A DNA stretch of 64,000 bases from Cylicocyclus nassatus (Eukaryota; Nematoda; Chromadorea; Rhabditida; Strongylidae): contig CATQJL010000001.1 in the NCBI GenBank assembly GCA_958299035.1, forward strand, positions 78,327,594 to 78,391,593, read 5' to 3'. This document shows positions 22,617 through 34,489 of the stretch, in pieces; the first letter of the stretch is position 1, and each line of letters opens with the position of its first letter. Both the position numbers and the translations under genes were made by a program. Under the pieces are notes generated by a model. That model worked only from the letters and a program-made list of their open reading frames with translations, did no database searches and was not told the origin of the DNA.

Positions 22617-23707
22617 TGCAAATCACCTCAAAAGATGCTAATGGACCCTATGTAGAAATCATACGTTAGAGGTGGAAAAATCTACATACAAATTGGCCAG
22701 TTATGCTTGTTCGCTCAAAAAATAAATTTGCTTAGATTGGGTAAGTAGGTAAATTCTACGAAGATATTGCTGTACTTTACCGTGGTCGTAAAAATGGATG
22801 GTATAAAGACTATGTTAAGTCTGATGCCGACCTTCAATCTCCCACCTCTCTGTAAACAGAATTGCAAACGAGAACTGAAGTAAAGTAACAAAACTTAGGA
22901 ATACAGGGCAATTTAATTCAGCTGCTAAGACTGATTATTTTTGATGTTAGGTCGGTTTCAGGATCAACTTTGATAACATTTGGATAAAAGAATTCTCTAA
23001 CCAATTTTTTGAAATTTTTAAAAATATTTTTCCGATACTTTCATCCCATAATTTGACACCTCAAAGAAGCAGGGCGTCAATCGATACACCTTTTTCTCCT
23101 ATTTGTAGACTCCTTTCTGGCGAATATTTAGGCGCATTTCAAAGGAATTTGAAAAAGAACATCACCACTAGAAAGAGGAAGAAATTCTGCGTCGAGCACT
23201 GCTTTGTTTGTCTACCGTTATTGTGTGTGGTGTGAGCATGGGTCTGAAATCTATTATCATATATTCATATTTTTAATGACACATAAAAATTCCTCCTGTG
23301 ATTCACATGTGTTTGCTTAGTCATTTGTTATGGTTCTGGAGATAAGAAAGCTTCAGACTAAAATGATATAGGTTCAATTTCCGTCTCCAACATCATTTAT
23401 TGTAAAAAAGGAAATGCTACTATTGAGAAGTAGGGAATGTTTGGACCGAAAAACCTTTCTTACCTCCTGCACAGATCTTTCCAGGAAACCATTGTGTTTT
23501 CTCCGAACGGCATCAAAGCGTGCATGAGCATATTTGAAAATTCGTAACAAAGCAGGGAAGGCGTCTTAGATTGGCCTTTCATGTATAGAAACATATATAG
23601 TTGGAATCAACTTTAAATGCTGATTCCAATGTTTCTAGCTGCGGCACATTCTTCCGATGCGAATTATATAGATTTTTTTTGATTCTGAAACCTTGCACGG
23701 GCTTTAA

Positions 23708-23934
23708 GGGCCGGGCATACTTCACGCGATTTCAGTCGCGGGACAATTTGGCGATTCGCCAGAAGTCTTCAGATTTAACACGAGCAAACTGCACATGCAT
23801 AGTGTGTATAACTTACGCGGATTGATAAAATGCCCTGTCTTCTGTACATTTAAAAAATGATTACAGTGAGTTATGGACTGTTGGAATTTTGCCAAATCGC
23901 ATCGCGACTGAAATCGCGTGAAGTATGCCCGGCC
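23708..23934. mobile_element. Palindromic MITE with GGCCGGGCATAC termini
   Basis: Inverted ends GGGCCGGGCATACTTCACGC and GCGTGAAGTATGCCCGGCC continue through GATTTCAGTCGCG and its complement. Relatives are 48910-49108, 62415-62608 and, more diverged, 31881-32120 and 39661-39901. Confidence 0.8.
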
Positions 23935-24204
23935 TTTTACGCTATTATCATTTGATTGCTAATTTGCGTTAAGTTTCTTGTCAATAACAAAATACTTAAT
24001 TTGATACTATTTCAATTATCCAGGACCGTATTTAGAAGATTTTTATCTACAGGCAGCTTTCCATATTGAATAGGCCAATCGTGCACAGAAAAAAGCCCAT
24101 GACTCGCTTCAGAATAACACGCTGTAGCTAGGAAGGGCATTTAGAATCAGCGTTTGTAGTTGACAACAATTCAATATGTTTCTATCTGAAAGGCCAATCT
24201 GTGC

Positions 24205-24625
24205 TAGATGCCTTCCTTAGTTAGGTCAGGGAAGGATAAGAGGATGCAGTGAACAGGATGTGTACTAGAGGGGCCGGACAGCTGAAGAAAAAAGTTGCAG
24301 CCATTCAGCACAGTGAGGTCGATTTTACTTGAGAAGCGCTCGAATTTAGATGCGATCCTCAAAACCAAAAACTGGGATTTTGAGCTCAAAATTTTGTAAC
24401 CACTGCAGGTGCAACGAAACAGTCTGAAATCTTAGGATAGGGAGCAATAGCATGATTTCGTAATGCAGCAGAGTTGGCGAACAAGCCTCTATAGCTCCAG
24501 AGAAATTTAGATGCGCCCCAGATACAACCCCCTTTTTCATTTTCTGACGCCATACATAAAATTATAAGAACATTTATATGCCATAAAATAAGACTAGATT
24601 TTGCACAAATAGTAGGGCATCTCCA
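24205..24625 (+). repeat. Partial copy of dispersed repeat R
   Basis: It aligns with about 53900-54285 in the same orientation and with 28795-29180 in reverse. Shared blocks are GCGATCCTCAAAACCAAAAAC and AATAAGACTAGATTTTGCA. No coding content. Confidence 0.65.
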
Positions 24626-24633
24626 AAGAACAG

Positions 24634-25107
24634 CTAAATCGCATTAACCGTATGAGAAATATTACAAAAAGACTCACAAAAATAATGGCCATGTTGGTGG
24701 ACATGTGCTTTGTCGAGTGTATTAAGCTCCGGTAAAGCCTCCAAAGCGATTTCTAGGCCAGTTGTACATTCAACGTCTTTATAGACATACATATCTTCGA
24801 CAACGTTTGAACTTCTGTAAAAAAATTTTTTCATTTTCCAATCACACTTGAGTCTAACAAATTCGATCTCCGTCTGCGACAACAATTTGCAGAGAGGAAA
24901 ATGCTAAGTCTAACAAAATTAAGTAAAAATATGAATAAAGTTATAATCTTTCAGAAATGCAGCCAACAAGGCGTTTCTACATTTTCCATAGAAAATATTG
25001 TTCACCTCCATTCTTTGATGCATTGTCACACAGCATTCTAAGAATTTCTTCAAAAAGCATATGTTAATTATTCTACTCGATTTTCTTCTAAGCTTACGAT
25101 AATTCAT
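24634..25107 (-). CDS. Candidate two-exon gene, 3' part, unknown function
   Basis: On the minus strand, exon 25107-25006 (34 codons from ATG; NICFLKKFLECCVTMHQRME at its end) meets a donor GAG|GTGAAC. After a 132-bp intron and the acceptor TTGTCGCAG, an 80-codon exon 24873-24634 follows, including TEIEFVRLKCDWKMKKFFYR and ending HYFCESFCNISHTVNAI with TAG. Both exons are phase 0 and the product has seven cysteines. No homology is recognised. The ATG may be internal to a longer upstream exon. The region is absent from the other tandem copy and from the repeat copies I can see, which mildly favours a host gene. Confidence 0.3.
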
Positions 25108-25435
25108 CCAATCCCTTTACCTCCCCCCCCCCCTCCTCCCCTTCAAAACGATGAGCCCCTTCACGACCCCGGTTGCGGCAGACGCACCACACGCTCGACC
25201 CGTATGAGTTACACTGCATTCGTAATGAATTTCTCCTGATGAGCTAAATGTGCAACTTTGAAGCTGACACTTGGATCTACAGAAATGGCATTACTCAGCA
25301 GCACAGGAGCAGCTTATCCCTGAGCTTTATTCTCTAACAAGAAAATGCATCGATGGTTTTTGTTTCAATATTAAGTTGTCGCAAAGGAAATACCATTTCC
25401 AAATAAAACGAGCTGTTATTGTTTTCTTAACAGAT

Positions 25436-25670
25436 TAGGGTACCATTTGATGAAGCGGAGCAGGCCTTACAAAAAACCACCAAAGATCCATTCAAGTCAT
25501 ATCAAAGGTAAAATTTGGAGCCGAACATCCAATTTTAGCTACACTAAAAATCAGATCTATTTCCAGAAAATTCCTACGGAGTTCGAACTTGTTATATAGT
25601 AGACACATAGGGGTCCCCAAAAATGTATTTGGCGATTTTTGCGAGGCTCAAAATTGAGAAGCAAAGGTAA
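25436..25670 (-). mobile_element. Fragment of the 19774-20536 MITE family, reversed
   Basis: The reverse complement of about 20270-20400 matches 25505-25665, with shared blocks AGAAAATTCCTA and TAGTAGACACATAG. Terminal repeats are not preserved. Confidence 0.6.
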
Positions 25671-25939
25671 AGCTTGTAAATCTTGATATGCTTCATCATT
25701 CTTAGTCTACTAGAAATACAGAAACAGCTTAAATTATTCGAATAAGGAGTTCACTTTTGAAGGCAATAATATGATTGTAAATGTTCCTGACCCTCTGGCT
25801 TTCAACAAATGTCATGGAGGAATGGTGTATAGCTGTTGCTTTCACATCTCGTTCAATCTTAACTTAATACAATAACTTCCTGCATTACATGAACAATAAA
25901 ATGGCATTAACGCAGTTTACTAAAGTGCTGATCTTAACT

Positions 25940-26330
25940 TATCGGTCAGGAACAGTTTACGTCGCCGAAAAGCGCTCAAAAGCGCCCAAAGAAGTCTAAA
26001 AGCGCTAAAAGCGCCAAAAAGGCCGAAAAGCGCAGGAACGTCATTTTTCGCAGCACAATTTCTGGCGCTAGAGCTTAAGATCCCAGAAGATTATACACAC
26101 TAAAACTCAATATCAGCAGGGTAATATGAATTGTTTGTCCATCAAATTTCAGAAATAATCACGTTTAATGTAAACGAATGTAGCCGCTTTACTTTTGGAC
26201 ATGATTTCAGAACCTACGTTCTGGCGCCAAAAGTTGCGCGCATGAACGTGACGGTTCTAGCACTTCTGGGCCTTTTTGGGCGCTTTTGAGCGTTTTTTTG
26301 GTCAATTACGACGGGTTCTTCAGAGCCAGA
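25940..26330. repeat. Foldback element built on AAAAGCGC repeats
   Basis: The left arm contains serial AAAAGCGC and AAAAGCGCC units (about 25975-26035). The right arm at 26245-26310 carries the complement, GGGCGCTTTTGAGCG. Outer blocks TCAGGAAC and GGTTCTTC also pair, as do GGCGCTAGAG and CTGGCGCC. Confidence 0.6.
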
Positions 26331-26572
26331 AAAGAAAACTTTGTTGAAAGGTGAGATTAGTGGCATAATGACGAGAATATTTTCGTTTATTGAAAAACTT
26401 TATTGTGAATGGAGACATTGCAATCGGCTTCATTTAGGGGCAGCACCCTTTATTGGGTGGGAAGGTTTCACAATAAAGTCTTGCTAACATTACCAGCCTT
26501 GTTTTGTCTTTGACGAGTTAGGAAGACAACCTTTTGAATCTTACTTCTTCCTGCCTTTCACTTTTGGTTTTA

Positions 26573-27950
26573 TTAGGTTGTCTAGAAATCAATGCCCGTT
26601 GTGAACTTCAACCGCAATAAGTCATACACCTCTCACTTCTAAACAGGATGAGAATACCATTCGATAGAGTAAAGCAAGCTCTACAAAAAGGCCATCTTGC
26701 TTTTGCAACAGCTCTCATTCACCTCGAGTTTCGAGCCAAAAACTAAAAAAACTCAGCAGCCCGAAAAATCGAAAAAAATCGTAACTCACAATTCCAGATG
26801 AGACCCATACTGCTTTGAAGAGCATTAATCGGTGATTCCAAATATGCTTTCCAAATCTGCCAAGCGCCTCTGGACGCCGAGTTATGCTCGTTTTTTAGGT
26901 CGAAAAATTGAATGCAAAACTGAAGCAAAATCGCCCAAATTTGCTTAAATGGTCCAGTGTCAGGTATCAAAGCTGTTTATGCAATGGATACATTTTATTT
27001 TATATGCTAATACTTGACATTGCTTTATCTGAGCGCTGGAAATATTGTAACAATCAATTTTACTTAACTTCTGCATTAATTTTTCGTTCCAAAGAACGGT
27101 CATGACTCGGCGTCCGGAGGCACTTGGCAGATTTGGAAGGCAGATTTGGAATCACGGCTTAATATCCTTCAAAGCAGTATGGGTCTCATCTGGAAAGGCC
27201 ACTTCGACTCGACACGGTTCCCTTGTCAGTTCACAAAAATTCTACAAAAATTCTTACTTGCTCACGTAAACACTATCCACATAAAACATCCATATACGCC
27301 TTTGCCGTATTTTTCCCTCCATTAGAAACCAAGAAAACGGAAATTTTCGTGCATTTGCCAAAGTGATATTGTGCCGTCCTCACATAGGTAGTTGTATACC
27401 ACAAGACTGTAGAAGTACAAACTTAAATTTTCAGCTCTCCACAAGCTTTAATTCTCGAGAAATACCGAATATAGTTTTCCTTGGTTAGGTGGTTCAAGCT
27501 AAAATTCAAATTTTTTAAGAACTAAAGCTTACAGAGAGCCGTTTGTACTTCTACAGGTTTGTAGTATACAACTATCTATGTGGGGACGGCACAACACGAC
27601 TTTGGCAAATGCACGAAAATTTCCGTTTTCTTGATTTCTAACAGAAAAATAAATACGGCAAAGGCGTATATGGATGTTTTATGTGGATAGTGTTCACGTG
27701 AGCAAGTAAGAATTTTTGTAGGATTTTTGTGAACTGAGTTACGATTTTTTTCGATTTTTCGCGCTGCTGAGTCTTTTTAGATTTGGCTCGAAACTCGAGA
27801 TGGATGAGAGCTGTTGCAAAAGCAAGATGGCCTTTTTGTAGAGCTTGCTTTACACTATCGAAAGGTACTCTGCATCCTATTTAGAAGTGAGAGGTGTATG
27901 ACTTATTGCGGTTGGAATTCAAAACGGGCACTAATTTCCAGACAACCTAA
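26573..27950. mobile_element. Large palindromic mariner-type MITE interrupted by a nested MITE
   Basis: Ends TTAGGTTGTCTAGAAA and TTTCCAGACAACCTAA are flanked by TA at 26571-26572 and 27951-27952. The arms (26573-26788 plus 27229-27480 on the left, 27490-27950 on the right) are complementary for nearly their whole length, including the block around GCAAAGGCGTATATGGATG. Without the nested insert the element is about 940 bp. It is closely related to 32663-33660 and to the fragment 42396-43110. No transposase is encoded. Confidence 0.85.
26789..27225. mobile_element. Nested palindromic MITE with TCA target duplication
   Basis: It splits the left arm of the 26573-27950 palindrome. The uninterrupted right arm shows what the target looked like, and TCA (26786-26788 and 27226-27228) is duplicated. 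Inverted arms carry CCAGATGAGACCCATACTGC and complement. The right end TTCCCTTG is that of the TNA family, and the left end is slightly eroded. Confidence 0.8.
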
Positions 27951-28172
27951 TACTTTGGCATCGTTTTATCTGGGTAATACCGGTATTATCTGGGTACGAA
28001 CGACACTTTTGTATCTGGTTGTAGCTATATGAAAATGCTTACCATCTATTTTCTCAAGGCCGATAGTCTAACGGCTCCTGGCAACATTTGCGCTCACTGA
28101 TCAGGAATTCTTGCGCAAACTAGTGGATGCTTTAAAAAGAGAACTCATAATGTGAGTACACTTTCGTTCGCT

Positions 28173-28409
28173 ATGAGGTCCAGATGGTTCCTGCCGTACT
28201 TTTTCTTTTTATCATTGCTTCAAACCGTTGATTCAAAGTACATAGTGCATTATTTCTCAAAAAAAATTAAACTACAGAACTCTCGCATGTTAGCCACTCT
28301 CGTACCAGACTCTGAGGTACGTTCGCACACTGCCCTCGGAAAGGAAGAAGAAGTAGCTTATTGTTCAGACTGTATTTTGTTATTTTGTAGTAGCAACCTG
28401 TCCTGCTAG
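28173..28409 (+). CDS. Candidate secreted-protein first exon(s)
   Basis: The ATG at 28173 begins MRSRWFLPYFFFLSLLQTVDS, a good signal peptide with likely cleavage after VDS. TTTAAAAAG lies about 35-40 bases upstream, similar in placement to the TATA of the gene at 18655. The frame runs to TAG at 28407-28409 with four late cysteines, but a GAG|GTACGT donor at 28317 could end the exon earlier. In tandem copy b (about 37620-37720) the equivalent lacks the ATG and the frame, so it looks dead there. No family recognised. Confidence 0.35.
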   Translation: MRSRWFLPYFFFLSLLQTVDSKYIVHYFSKKIKLQNSRMLATLVPDSEVRSHTALGKEEEVAYCSDCILLFCSSNLSC

Positions 28410-28794
28410 GATATTAGTGGATAGCTACAGATGAACGTTCTTTTACAATTCAGTGTGATTTGCGGAAAGGAACAACAAAGACACGATTTTTTGCATTTAT
28501 TAAAGTATTAGGAGATTGCGTAAATAACGCACTTTCGCAAGATATAGCAGGTATAGCAGCTTCGCAAAACAAGTCCAACTTCAAAGTTCGATAACGCCAA
28601 GAAGCTATCAGGTTGTTTGTAAGAAAACACATTGATCTTGTTTTTGCCTGGGAGATTGGAAACACATTCAATGCCACGTGCCTCAATGAAGTCTCAAACA
28701 TTCGGTAAAAGCACTCGTTTCAATATCGCTAACCATCAATATTTTGTAAATCTTTTTATAATGTTTTCCACGGGCCCACGCAATTTATGTAGTT

Positions 28795-30440
28795 AAGAAA
28801 GCTTTGCTACTTTTGTGCAAATTCTGGTCTTACTTCGTAGCCTGTGATTTTTTGAATTATTTTAAGAATGCAACAAAAATTGAGAAAAGGGGTCGTTTTA
28901 GGTCAAAGTCGAATTTATTCGAAACTGAAGAAGCTTGTTCGCTGTAACTTTGCTTATTACGAAGCCATAGTCCTGCTTTCTTTTCTAAGAAGTTCAAAGT
29001 GTTTTGTTGCGCCTTCAGTGAATTACAAAATCTTGAGCGTAAAAACTCCAGTTTTTGGTTTTTATAATCGCATATGGGTTTTTTAGAGCTTTGCTGCTAA
29101 TTGACTGCATGCAACCTTTAAATTCCGGGGCACTTTACTATACAACCTGCCTTTTGCAGCCTCTCAGCTTTTCCCTGACTTTGGTCACGAATTTATAAAT
29201 TACCGAGAGCGTCTCTGACATCGTTGTGCTAAAATTGATTTGTTCCTAGGAAAATGGGGCAAAGTGAGAGTAAGTTTTTCAATCGCAAACATTTTTTACG
29301 CTCTTGAATAACATTTCTTCTCCCTGCAAAAATTGCTGGGTGTCGCACACGGGGATAGAAACCCAGACTATGTTATAATTCAACGTTCTTTTTCTAGAAC
29401 CATGATAAATATCTTTCAGTACACTCACTCAAGCATGAAGTGTGCCGAACGCTGCCGATCGCAAAAGAATTTTTTATCTGTCGCTAGAAAATAAATTATT
29501 GTAAAACAAAAATTTGATAACAGCTAAAAAAATAAACAATAAAAAAATAAATCACTATCATAAACCAGCCGCTCTCTGCCGCTACGTGGCAGGTTTTATT
29601 CAGCAGCTCCGCGGCCTCGTGATTTTTGTTTTATCTTTACTTTTTAATTTAATACAAAAATGTAAAGATTTGCAGACAATTTGTTATTTTGCACGAATCA
29701 GATTTATAACTTGCGCAGAAAGAAAAACTGAGGACATATTTTCGGTTTGTCAGTTCATTTTGACTAAGCATTCTAAGCAACGTATACCACGCAAACTGCA
29801 AAAAATCAATAAATCGATAGCGGCAATCTGCAGATCCATCCTAAACAAAATGCCTTATCAAAACATGCCCCACCTCATACCCTATGATTGCCAAACTGGG
29901 CTTAGATTTGATGACTTCTCCTTTTTTTGTGCGAACATAGAAAATTTCCTATACAAAACTGCAACAAATCAATAAATATAGAGGCAACCCTGTACCGAAC
30001 AAAATGGCTTATCAACACACTCCCCACGCTATACATTATGTATGTCGAATATGGCTAAGATTCCATTACTCTTTCTGTCCTTTTCAGGAGATCATAAAAA
30101 AAATTTTCATGCAAAAACTGCAAAAAATCAATAATTCGATAGAGGCAATCCGTGTATCCCGAACAAAATGGCTCATTAAGTACGCCCTACCCTATGCATT
30201 ATGTATGCTGAATTTGGTTAAAATTCTATTACTCTTTCTATCCTTTTTAGGCAAAAATACAAAAAGTGGCTAAGCTAAATATTACATAAGTGTAGATATT
30301 ACATGACTCATCTGCCATCCATATGTAGTTTACTGACTGAACTTCTTCTCAATATAAATATTCACGAAAACTCATATAATATTAACTGAAAAACTTCTGA
30401 ATCAAACATAAACTTCCTCACTTTTGTCTCGGTGATTACA
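28795..30440 (+). repeat. Dispersed repeat R, full copy
   Basis: About 1.6 kb is repeated in inverse orientation at 52770-54285 with high identity. Partial copies lie at 24205-24625 and 38330-38500. The 153-codon frame within both copies reads as low-complexity, lysine- and asparagine-rich sequence made by the internal tandem units and is not considered a gene. No terminal repeats recognised. Confidence 0.8.
29795..30255 (+). repeat. Three tandem units of about 150 bp inside repeat R
   Basis: Each unit starts near AAACTGCAAAAAATCAATAA, then a CGATAGAGGCAATC block, then ACAAAATGGCTTATC, and ends in a CTTTTTAGG-type block. Units start at about 29795, 29956 and 30113. The inverted copy at about 52960-53430 has the same three units. 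Confidence 0.7.
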
Positions 30441-31289
30441 GTAATAGTCGATATCGTCATGTATAATTTATGCTTTCAATTTGACTATAATATTTCTTAG
30501 ACCCAGCATATTTGGTCTGACCTTTAACATCCAAATTAATTGTGATTATTGCATCATCATGGCTCACTCACCTCATCTGATACCCAGCTTTCCAAAGCCT
30601 TGTTCGGTACTTGCTTCTCAGATGCAGAGGAAGCGGGGCAGGAGGTAGTAGAATGAAAACTTAGGTATGCGCGGTACAGCCGTATCGCCTAAGCACTACT
30701 TTGTAAGTGTATTGCTCGAAGGTGGCTTAAACAGTGATGTAACGCCATGCTGTAATATAACGGGAATACTAACTCTGACCACTTCGGTCCACTTTGAAAT
30801 GAGCCCAAAAGTGTATGATAATTTATCTACCTAGAGTATTATGGTGTTTTTCTATATTATTTGTGCAAAATATGGTATATGTAGGCTCAAGCAAACGCTC
30901 TCAGTTATTAAATTTCTCCTGCTATTTACTGAATTTCATAATAGTCTGTTTATAACTCAAGGCCTAGGCAAGTTACACTTTAAATGCCAGTGTCAGACTA
31001 CAACTGCTATCCTTCTTCAATTAATATCCTTTACACACCTTTTCGCGACACAATACAGCACAGCCAAATCTTGCATCACCTTCCATTTGTTAATACATTC
31101 TTCTTCTTCTAACGATTTCTAGATGGACAAGACATTACTACGGCATTTTTTGACATGATCTTATATTTGTTAATGCGGATGGATAAGGTGGGGAGGGGGA
31201 GTTGTAAAAGAGGGACCCTGATTGCATCAACACGCTTAACACTTTCAAGTGTTCCTATTTACCGTTGCTATAAACATATTGGACGGTAG

Positions 31290-31346
31290 CGAGAGCTGTA
31301 CAAGCCACATTTGAGGTAGCGAGAGCTGTACAAGCCACATTTGAGA
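31290..31346 (+). repeat. 28-bp direct repeat, two units
   Basis: The unit GTAGCGAGAGCTGTACAAGC plus CACATTTGAG is repeated back to back. Copy b has a single, diverged unit at about 39190-39222, so this is a local slippage event in copy a. Confidence 0.8.
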
Positions 31347-31880
31347 GTTTTTTGCATAATCCACTGATGATCCCTAACGGGGAATACTCTTTTAATCGAA
31401 GTCATTTTTTTGTCTAAAGTCATTTAGAACATCTAAAATGGTACTCTCTAACGCAATTGTACTGAATATGTTTTTGATAAGAATAAATGATAAACTAGAA
31501 TGTAATTCCATGAACCGAATTTGACTTGTGGTTGACCGACATTTTCACCACTTCGATATATCGTGTGTTTTTATCGGAGGCATGATCACAAGGCTGGGTT
31601 ACATAATTGGCACACTTTTGAGATGCTTTAATCAACCTCAAAGAAAGAAAAGCGAATTTTTAGGAAAGTAGTTTGGGCGCCGCGGATCATCGGGAATCAT
31701 ACTAAAAGCTGAAAAATAGGCATGTACAACTTCTCGCTTTCGTTTAATAAGTTTATCGCGAACGGTAATAGAAACAGTTGAATGACGGACGGTAAGAAAT
31801 CCAAGTAAAAACTCCGCAGCTTTAGAACATGAAGCTTTCTTCTAAACTGCGATCCCCCTTCCAGCGATGTTAATGCACCC

Positions 31881-32120
31881 CTTAGGCCTAAGGCATACCT
31901 CCCGCGCTTCCGTTAGACCACTACATCCCAACGACTTGACAAGTTACCAGATGTCTTCAAATCAACTTGCGTGGGTTTCAGAAGCATGGGTGCGTTTTTA
32001 AGTCGCCGCAAACATATCAAGTTGGGCCCAGCAAAGCGCACTTACGACAGTTATAAAGAATTGGTGCAGTGCTGGATCGCGCATCGACTGAAATCGCGTG
32101 AGGTATGCCTCAGGCCTAAG
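31881..32120. mobile_element. Palindromic MITE, diverged GGCCGGGCATAC family, copy a
   Basis: Ends CTTAGGCCTAAGGCATACCT and AGGTATGCCTCAGGCCTAAG bound about 240 bp, with CGACTGAAATCGCG near the right arm as in the 23708-23934 family. Confidence 0.65.
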
Positions 32121-32662
32121 ACATAAAGCCAAAGATTTACTCTTCTTCTTTGTTAGAAATTTTTTCTTCATCGAATAGATTATTTGCCACCTTGCACCAG
32201 TCTCTGAGGTTACCTCAAGCACGTAGCTTTTCGAGTGGAAGAATAAATAGCTTCGAATATTGTCTTAATTAAGTCTTTTCTTTTTTAAATTTCTGTCACG
32301 CTAAAATTTAGCCAATTGATGGTTTGTTGTAAATCAATGTGATAAAATGGATCCCAAAAATTTCATTTAACTGAAGTACAAAGATACTACATAATCAAGT
32401 ACGTTTTTCCAATCTTTTTGGGAATGTTGCACGCTTGGTGCACATTCAAAAGTTTGACTCTATTTAGCCAATCCTTTCGAAAATAATTTCCGCGAGCGCA
32501 GCTGAAATTGTTGCAATCTATTGAAACTTTGTACAACACGCACTTTTCCGTAGTCACCGCATCGAAACAAAAAAGTAGAAAACGTGTACTTCTCTATCCC
32601 AGAATTGTCATATGTATCTTCCAAAGCTTATGCTATGAAGGGACGTTCTTACTCGAGATATA

Positions 32663-33660
32663 TTAGGTTGATGCATAATTCCTGCACCAAAATAGGTACA
32701 GACCGCAATAACTTGGAGTAATCCTATATCCCAAGTAGGATTCGATATATCATTTGATGACGCAAACCTAGCTCTACAAGATAGTGCTCAAATATCTACA
32801 CCAGCTTTGATCCACGCGAAGTTTTGAGCCAAAAACTGAAAAAAACCATGCGTCCGAAAACCTTAAGACAGATCTTAAAAAAATTGTAACTTCGTTCAAA
32901 AAGCTCATACAAATTTTCTTTCTTGCTCACGCGTAGACGTTCCACGTAAGACATTTATTTATGCGGTTGCTGTATTTTTTTCTCAACTAGACGATGAGAA
33001 AACGAAGTTTTTCATGTTTTTTCCAAAACAATGCTGAGATGTTCTAGCACTGACAGTTGTATATTATAGGATCTTAGAAACTTGAATGTGAATTTTCAGC
33101 TCTTTGGAGCAGCTGGTTTACGAGAAATATCGGATTTTTAGCAACTAGGCAAGAAAAATTTGGATAAGGAGAGCTAGATTCGTTATTTCTCGCGAACTAG
33201 CAGTTCTAGAAGGCTGAAAATGTAAAGTTTCACTGCTAACGGCATGTACTATACAACTGTTAATACTAGAACATCTCAGCACTAATTTGGCAAAAACATG
33301 AAAAACTTCAAAAAACTTCGTTTTTTCATCGCCTAGTTGAGAAAAAAATACAGCAACTGCACAGATAAATGTCTTACGTGGAATGTCTACGCGTGAGCAA
33401 GAAAGAAAATTTGTATGAGCTTTTTGAACGAAGTTACAATTTTTTTAAGATCTGTCTTAAGGTTTTCGGACGCATGGTTTTTTTCAGTTTTTGGCTCAAA
33501 ACTTCGTGTGGATTAAAGCTGGTGTAGATATTTGAGCACCATCTTGTAGAGCTAGGTTTGCGCTATCAAATGATATATCGAATCCTACTTGGGATATAGG
33601 ATTACTCCAAGTTATTGCGGTCTGTACCTATTTTGGTGCAGGAATTATGCATCAACCTAA
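32663..33660. mobile_element. Nearly perfect palindromic mariner-type element, 998 bp
   Basis: Ends TTAGGTTGATGCATAATTCC and its exact complement are flanked by TA (32661-32662, 33661-33662). The outer 300 bases of each arm differ at only a handful of positions, and the inner arms are more diverged. The tandem partner at 41291-41310 preserves the unoccupied TA site. If transcribed it would fold into a roughly 480-bp duplex. Confidence 0.9.
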
Positions 33661-34489
33661 TAGTAAAACAAAAAACACCGCTGCCAGTAGAGCGTTTCAG
33701 AATCTTATTAAAAATTGAAAAAATCGTGGATTAGATCGGTGCAAGAGTAAGGGCAATTTCTTCGCTACCGCCGGCATGTGTTAAGAAATGTGTTGTGGTA
33801 GAGAGGGAAGAACTGCTCGAAAAACAAAGCATGTTTTACAAGATGATTACTCATGCTAAGATACCAAGATCTGTGCATAAGTCGTAATCCGCATAGAGTT
33901 TGCTGCGAAAATCTAGAAACTTAGAGTACTCAAACCTGGATCTCATATTACACATATGAATATCATCTTGTCAGCCCAAAAACTGCTATATACAGACCTT
34001 CTATATGATCAGATTGATACACGCACAAAAACATTCTTTGCATGCCTTCAATTTTTACTGCGGTTTAAAGGAAAAGCCTCAGTCGAATGGCAAACCTTAT
34101 CGCACGCTAGTCTCACAAATTCAAAGTGCCCCAAAATGTATGCATCTTGTTTGGTTGTCAATACCCTGCCTGTAATCTTTAACGGACCTATGGATACCAT
34201 TTTCTAGAGCTGACGTGGATTGCACGTAGCGAATCACAGACCGCTCTTCATTATTGTAGCATTGCGGAAGGAACGTCCGGCGACATATGGCGTCAGTGGG
34301 AAAAGCTGCCGTTTTAAATATAGGGGTGTGAACAAAACTTCGAAGACGTTAACGCTCTCCGTAGTGGCACGATGACATTCACGTCGAGTTCCAGTCACAC
34401 ATTTTAAAGAGCACGTCGCAAAGTTCCATATCCGGAGGATACAAAGGTTATTCCACAGCAATAATGAAGTTTTTGATGTTGCTTCAAAG

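Larger units (their letters stand above)
16865..24085 (+). repeat. Tandem segmental duplication 1, copy 2
   Basis: Partner of 6467-14800. It retains the intact secreted-protein gene, the full MITE at 19774-20536 and the unoccupied region where copy 1 carries the Penelope-like element. A MITE at 23708-23934 is present here only. Confidence 0.85.

Noticed and set aside
29514..29975. 153-codon frame, also at 53226-53687 on the minus strand
   Set aside because: Part of dispersed repeat R with internal tandem units. There is no protein signature, and the near-identical copies share the frame by descent.
31290..31346. CRISPR-like or satellite array
   Set aside because: Only two adjacent 28-bp units without spacers, which is a local duplication.
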